A stretch of DNA of 64,000 nt from Codonopsis lanceolata. Lineage: Eukaryota; Streptophyta; Magnoliopsida; Asterales; Campanulaceae. Below are positions 58,507-64,000 of this stretch, piece after piece. The translations under genes were made by a program, and so were the position numbers. Each line of letters begins with the position of its first letter. The first letter of the stretch is position 1. The notes beneath the pieces were generated by a model. That model worked only from the letters and a program-made list of their open reading frames with translations. It did not search any database and was not told the origin of the DNA. Location: positions 16,515,642-16,579,641 of the forward strand of contig CM028383.1 of assembly GCA_013146195.2 (NCBI GenBank). Direction: 5' to 3'.

Positions 58507-59129
58507 TATTTGTTAGTAAAATGTTAAATTCAAAACTTTATTGGAGTATTGTCTTACAGAAGTTTAAAAATACATACTATCAAAAAAAATTAAGAAAATA
58601 ACATTTTTATTAGCTCATTTGTAATAAAATGATATTTTCGTGCCTTAACTTTTTAAAATAGACTTTTTAAATAAAATATCATAAAATAAAATAATAAACT
58701 CTTTGTCTGAATTGAAAAAAGTACTTTATTTTCCATTTATATCTTTTCATGTTCGCTCTCCGTTTCTAAGACGCAGTCCATCCTTTTTTTTTTTTCCTTG
58801 CGTTCTAATAAAAGTGTCAACTTTCTAGTCTTATTTCTAAAGAAGTTATTTTGAAAAGTTTACATTTTTTTCGTATCTATTTTAGTGGGTTGTCTCATTT
58901 GCACATGAGTTTCATAGAAATAATTAAAAAGCATACTTATATTCATAACAAAATCATTAATGTCGATTCAAACATAAGAGATATATTAATATTATTGAAG
59001 TTAATTATAATTACAAATTATGTAATCACAAACAACATTGTTACAACACCAATAGAGGGTAAATATGAATGTTTATAAAAATTATAAACATACTTTATGA
59101 AAATTGATTTTTTAAATAAAACATATCAA
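58507..59129. other. AT-rich stretch, Stowaway-related fragments, no gene
   Basis: Includes a diverged Stowaway interior (AATAATAAACTCTTTGTCTG). Nothing else recognised. Confidence 0.45.
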
Positions 59130-59340
59130 AATATTACTATATAGGATTTAAAGGGTCGACCTATTCCCTCCAACGTGGCAAGGCAAATCCGTGCCAGTGT
59201 GGCCGACAGGGACCCACCGTCCAAGTTGTAAAACAGCCAGGTAGGGCAATGTATGAAAGACCGACCCAGGGGTGACGGGAGAACCACGTCTGAACTTTGT
59301 CTCCGAGGATCAACCACATGATTGGCATATTGACGGACGA
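59130..59340. other. GC-rich island of unknown nature
   Basis: About 210 bp of clearly higher GC content in a very AT-rich neighbourhood, with AACGTGGCAAGG and GGTGACGGGAGAACCACG. No open frame has a recognisable family, and no RNA gene structure was recognised. It is followed by a (TTA)n-rich tract (59385-59410). Confidence 0.4.
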
Positions 59341-59576
59341 CTGTCCTCCTAATATTAATAGTAATTTAATTATTATTTTAATAACATTATTATTATTATT
59401 ATTATTTATATTATATTGATATTATTTATTTTATTATTATTAATATTACCTTTATCATTACCCTATTTCAATTAAACGGGAGTAATTTTGGAATTTGAAA
59501 AATTCATTATAGTTTAGTATTTATCCGTGTTTTTGAAAGATAAGTCATTACCACCAAGATTTGTGCTTATGATTTA

Positions 59577-59972
59577 GAACTCGTTTGTTGTGGCTGATGG
59601 CTGATAACTTAAGTTGGTGGCTGAATGATTTGTGGCTGATTGCCTGATAGACTGTTTGTTACAGCTGTTGAAAAACTGCTTATGAGTTGTTATAATTATT
59701 TGTTTAAAAAAAATTAAAAAATTAGTATTCATATTTTTATGTATATTTCATAAAATGATGAAATTAAGATAATCAAATATTTATTAATGAATAATTAATA
59801 AAAAAACAAAAAAAAAAACTTAAAATTTTAGCTTTTTGACTTTTACTTTTCAATGCATAAAGGGTGGTGTACCTTATTTATTGGCTTTTGGCTTATAAGT
59901 TGAAACAAACACTCTAAATATGACTTTTTAAAAGATAAAAGTCACTCCAAATAAATTGCAACAAACGAGCAC
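59577..59972. mobile_element. MITE with TTA duplication
   Basis: Ends GAACTCGTTTGTTG and (reverse complement) GTGCTCGTTTGTTG, flanked by TTA (59574-59576 and 59973-59975). 396 bp, non-coding, PIF/Harbinger-like by target site. Confidence 0.75.
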
Positions 59973-59975
59973 TTA

Positions 59976-60172
59976 CTCCCTTCGTTCTGAACAAATACTC
60001 CTCGTTTGAAAGTCAATTTTTTTTAAAAAAATAACATTTTTTAAAAAATAACATTTTTAATAGTTCATTAGTAATAAAATGATATTTTTATATCTTAATT
60101 TTTTAAAAATTAATTCTTTAAGTGAAACATTCAAAAATAAAATAATGAACTCTTTGCTCGAAACGGAAAAAG
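59976..60172. mobile_element. Stowaway MITE abutting the previous MITE
   Basis: CTCCCTTCGTTCTG at the left and CGAAACGGAAAAAG at the right, flanked by TA (59974-59975 and 60173-60174). The left TA is part of the TTA duplication of the neighbouring MITE. Confidence 0.75.
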
Positions 60173-60473
60173 TATATGCTAAAGTATGTTTCAATAGCGT
60201 TGTTATCTACTTATGACTTATTGTAACAAAAATTAAATCAAACACTTTTAAAATAACTCATGAGAACTCATAAGTTATAAACACCTAACCATAAGTCAAA
60301 TAAAAATTCTCAGAACTCTCTACATTCAAGTTCCAAGCCAGATATACTAAATCTCATCTCCACATTAGCCAAAGATCGTTACGTGGATTTCATGATCGCC
60401 AATTTTTATCGTGTGTTCACGACTATTTAATTGGAACAAAGGGATTAAAATTTTAGGAGCAGATAAATAATTA

Positions 60474-60725
60474 CTACCTTCGTCCCAAAATAAGTATCGT
60501 TATAGCAATTTGAATATAGATTACGAAAGACTGGAATAATATTTTTCTTTTCCCTCTCAACAACTCATTGTAACAACATTTAATGTGAGCGTAGTAAATA
60601 AGAGTTGTTTTGACAAAATAAGCATTGATATTTCTTGAAATCTTATAATGACAATTATTTTGAGACACATTTTGTTTTTTGTTTTTTTGTTGTTGCTAAA
60701 ATGACATTTATTTTAGGCGGGATGT
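60474..60725. mobile_element. Stowaway-like MITE
   Basis: CTACCTTCGTCCCAAAATAA after TA at the left. The right end carries the diverged complement ATTTATTTTAGGCGGGATG before TA. The right boundary is approximate. Confidence 0.6.
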
Positions 60726-60809
60726 AATGGTTAGCATTTTCTAAATTTTAAAATTAGTATTGCTTATTAACTTGTACAAATTTCAAGATGATAGTTACCG
60801 TAGAATTTA

Positions 60810-61067
60810 CTCCCTCCGTTCATAAATTATTGTCCTAATTGATTCAAGCATACAATTAAGAAAAAATAATTGACTTAATTATTAATATTAGTTTAATATA
60901 TAATTTCCTTAAAAATACATGTGTATGTGGCTCATAATTAAAGTATGATGAAAAAGTAAAGATAAAGTGGTGAAAGTAATGTTCTAAAAAAATAAGTTTC
61001 AAACAAGACAATTATTTTGGAACGAACGAAAAATGAAGGAAAAACGATAATTTAGAAACGGAGCGAG
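60810..61067. mobile_element. Stowaway-like MITE
   Basis: CTCCCTCCGTTCATAAATTA at the left and TTTAGAAACGGAGCGAG at the right, TA-flanked (60808-60809 and 61068-61069). Confidence 0.7.
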
Positions 61068-62202
61068 TATACAATTGTGCTTCTTGAGTTCAAAAAAAAT
61101 TACAATTGTGCTTTAATGCTTCTAAAATACTCCATCCCTTTTAAAATAATTATTACATTATGATTTTCTTTTCTGTCTGATCCAAAAAAGCTGTCTTGTT
61201 TTCAAAATTTCCATTTTATGAAAAAAAAAATTATCATTTTAGACTTGTATTTTATTCCTACTCTAAATATGAACCACAAAAACACTTGTTTAAAAAAATA
61301 TTATAATATAGTCAATAGTTTGTGAATTCGTGTGCCCATTATTAAACAAGCTAATTATTTAGCAACAAAGTGAATCTTTAAATAATATTAAATTAGTTGT
61401 TTTTTTTATCTCCGATAAGAAAAAAAATGGAGTACAATTATATGTAAATAGTAAAGGGTGATATTTTTCTTATTTCTTACATTGGCGAACCATTCGAGAC
61501 GATAAACCACAAAAAAGTCAGGGGCCTCATCAAGTTATATTTCTCTCATTCCCATTCCCTCCTCCCTCCCTTTCTCTCTCTAAGAACATCCCTATTATAT
61601 ACAAAAATCATCTACTTATTAAAAAGAGAGAAGTATATAATGGGACATCTTTTCTTATATTTGCTATCTAGGAAAGAGAGAGTCTCATCATCTTATTTAA
61701 AAAAAAAAAAAAAAAAATTGGGCTAAGAAGAATGGAGGGAGACTGGGGTGGTGTGGTGCACCGTTGGCCCAAAGTTGACGCCTGCACTGCACCAGACATG
61801 GGAAGGGTTTGGCGTGGGCCCAGTGCCTGATTTTTTGGTTTTGATTTGTATTTCTTTTTTCTTTAAACCATACCATTCCTTTGTGTTTTATAAATTCAAA
61901 TTTATTTGTGTTTTAATTTTTATTTATTATTTAAATTTTAAATTATATAATTTATATATACAGAATATTTAAATATGAAATATATTAAATAAATTTATTT
62001 GTTTGAAAAGTATAAAAATAAGATTAAAGTGTAAAGTTAATGAAGTGGCAGTGAGATCCAAGTATGAAGATTATACAATAAGAAGATATATTCTTAATTG
62101 GGTAAGAAGAGAAAAGTGTGTAGGTGGCAATGAGACCCAGCTAAAAAGATTATAATAAATATAAGGTCTTTTATAATATAGTTTTATAAATCTTAATTTG
62201 TA
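61068..62202. other. AT-rich stretch without a gene
   Basis: Includes a possible further MITE (CTCCATCCCTTTTAAAATAA near 61130 to AATGGAGTA near 61435), a CT/TC-rich tract near 61545-61585 and a poly-A run at 61699. No gene recognised. Confidence 0.45.
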
Positions 62203-62395
62203 TTTCCTCCGTTTTCAAAATATTATATGGGTTGATCCGTCACTTCGCTTAAAAAAAGTAATTGACTTAAAGTAAGTAAAAATAATAAGGGTAAAGTGGT
62301 AAAAATATTTTCTTAAAATAGAAAGTTTTGAAATATGATAATTATTTTAGAATGGATAAAAAAAACGAATGACGATTATTTGAAAACGAAGGGAG
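62203..62395. mobile_element. Stowaway-like MITE
   Basis: TTTCCTCCGTTTTCAAAATA at the left and GAAAACGAAGGGAG at the right. Boundaries approximate. Confidence 0.6.
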
Positions 62396-63025
62396 CATTA
62401 CGGAACTTCATTCCCTCACAACTCAACACATTAATATATAATAGATCAAATAAAATATACATATATATATATATATATTAAAAAATATTCGTTTCATCAT
62501 TTTAATTTAGGTTTTGCATATAAATGATTCTGTTTTATTCCACGATTCAATTCCTAGCCGAGCTTTGTGGCTCAATTTTCCTTCTACGTACGTTAAGAGT
62601 GAAATTCTTTTCCTGCTTATGAGCTTTCACATTTAAATCAAATTGAGACAGTCAGTGAGGCAACCACGTGGCTCTTCTCCCTAGACAAAAGCAAAAGGTG
62701 GGCGTTTTCACTGATGGTAAATTCCCACGGCCCAATTTGAGGAGGTTCTTAGTTTTTGTCAAACAAATATCTCATACCCACGATGATATTTTAATAACGA
62801 GGATGTTAACAGTAAGAGTTTGTTTTAATCTGATAAGTAGTATTATTAATTATTATTAGGTTAATCAATATCGTAGTTTTGAAATAACAAATATTAATCG
62901 TAATTTTTTTTTTCGATAATAATATCATCTCCCTCGATAATAATGATAACTCGTGTTTTTAAAACTTATTAATCATATTATCCGACTTACTAAATAATTA
63001 ATAATACTTACTAATATTATATTTT
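62396..63025. other. AT-rich stretch, no gene
   Basis: (AT)n microsatellite near 62457-62478. Nothing else recognised. Confidence 0.5.
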
Positions 63026-63198
63026 ATTCGTTTGAGTAAAAGTTTATTATTTTATTTTGAGATATTTTATTTAAAGAGTTTATTATTAAAAATTACGGAT
63101 ATAAAAGTGTTATTTTATTACTAATAAATTATTAAAAATATTATTTTTTTTTAAAAATTAACTTTCAAACGAAGACTTTTTACTCGAAACAGAGGGAA
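63026..63198. mobile_element. Stowaway-like MITE
   Basis: Right end ACTCGAAACAGAGGGAA before TA. The left part (GAGTAAAAGTTTATTATT) is the diverged opposite end. Boundaries approximate. Confidence 0.55.
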
Positions 63199-64000
63199 TA
63201 CTATTTAGTATTTATTCTTGTAGAATGTTTATATATATTTTTTATACTAATTCATTGGGTTGTTAAGATTTGAAATACATTAATTCATATCAGATTGGTT
63301 AAGTTTTCGTATTATTAAATTTAAATCAAAATCGAATTATCAAATTAAAAACAAAATCAATATCCTAAAAATAACATGTATTGATAGACTTATTCACTAC
63401 TGCTCCTAATACTTTTGATTTACTCAACAATATTGCTAGTCTTACAATTATTTCTACAACTTTCTTTACAACTAAGCTTTGAAGAAGGATAAACTTGTCT
63501 TTGTCCAAAATAACTTTTTCCAATTCAATGCTTAATTGTAAAAAAAAATTATAAAGTTAGTGGTAAGGATATTATTTTCCTTTACTCAAAACTAGATTTA
63601 ACTTTTTGCGACCTTTGCGACTTTACGAAATCCTTTCAAGAATTGCACTTGCACACAACTTGGGTTGTTTATGACACAAGTCGTAAGTAGTTCAAAGTCA
63701 TTACTCATTATTCGTCCAAAGTGTTTCGCACTTGTAATACTTATTAATTGCATTTCCATTGGGTTTTTGGGTTCCTCTCACAACTTTTGTTCACATTCCA
63801 ATTTTTTGGCTTTGAATGCGTATGGAACCAAATATGGCTGTTAAAAGGTTGACATTTTAACCATAAGGTCATAATTCATAAAGATTTAGGACTTGCAAAA
63901 AATAAAAAGCAAAGAGTTGTTTAATGCACAAAATTTTGGTCAAAATTGATTTTTTTATAAAGAGTCTAAGTCTACCTTAAAAGAAAGAATCGCTTCATAA
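63199..64000. other. AT-rich end of the window, nothing recognised
   Basis: No domain, RNA gene or element ends seen. Confidence 0.5.

Noticed and set aside
59130..59340. Calling the GC-rich island an exon
   Set aside because: No start, splice pattern or recognisable protein could be read in any frame.
1..64000. Search by eye for tRNA, rRNA and CRISPR arrays
   Set aside because: None seen. The tandem repeats present lack CRISPR spacing and composition, and CRISPR is not expected in a plant nuclear genome.

Overview
The window looks like nuclear DNA from a repeat-rich eudicot plant. Almost everything recognisable is plant transposon sequence: Ty3/gypsy (Tat-type and Athila-type), Ty1/copia, PIF/Harbinger, Helitron, hAT, MULE, and Stowaway and Tourist MITEs. 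The intervening DNA is AT-rich, with TA microsatellites and no bacterial-style gene packing. The species cannot be named from the sequence. No intact host gene was recognised. Only a few weak candidate host exons or 5' ends are visible (about 1.26-2.11 kb, 22.67 kb, 53.6 kb and 54.7-55.1 kb).

Layout. 2.26-4.74 kb: a non-autonomous hAT element with a perfect 8-bp target duplication, carrying a nested 1.77-kb solo LTR. 5.27-13.2 kb: two minus-oriented Tat-type 3' ends (LTR plus an antisense extra ORF), separated by a truncated LTR with its primer binding site. 13.67-15.01 kb: a solo LTR. 15.98-18.73 kb: plus-oriented Tat-type LTRs with another antisense extra ORF. 19.1-22.6 kb: a solo LTR with a perfect target duplication, containing a copia-like solo LTR. 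22.8-34.3 kb: a decayed two-gene PIF/Harbinger transposon, invaded by a Tat-type fragment (integrase tail, antisense ORF, LTR) and by a solo LTR with a perfect target duplication. 35.66-36.64 kb: a MULE-like element carrying a GC-rich minisatellite. 37-38 kb: two MITEs. 38.23-42.94 kb: a complete but disabled copia element. 43.87-53.54 kb: a nest in which a minus-strand Helitron with helicase remnants holds a plus-strand Helitron, which holds a gag-only LTR element, whose 3' LTR holds a Tourist-type MITE. 53.5-64 kb: AT-rich DNA with many Stowaway MITEs.

How the parts relate. Four Tat-type copies share one arrangement next to the 3' LTR. An acidic, coiled-coil, putative gypsy-type transposon protein is encoded antisense to pol. 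It appears to have its own TATA box, an intron in the 5' UTR, and further introns at matching positions, and it is divergent from the LTR promoter. This spliced antisense gene is the most interesting biology in the window. A second signal is the repeat architecture of a TGTAGACACC-type LTR family. Its LTRs carry one tandem array of AGCAACTGCTC boxes and another of about 190-bp units with PBS-like edges.

All coding sequences seen are broken by stops or frameshifts. Coordinates of element ends come from reading terminal motifs and target duplications by eye.
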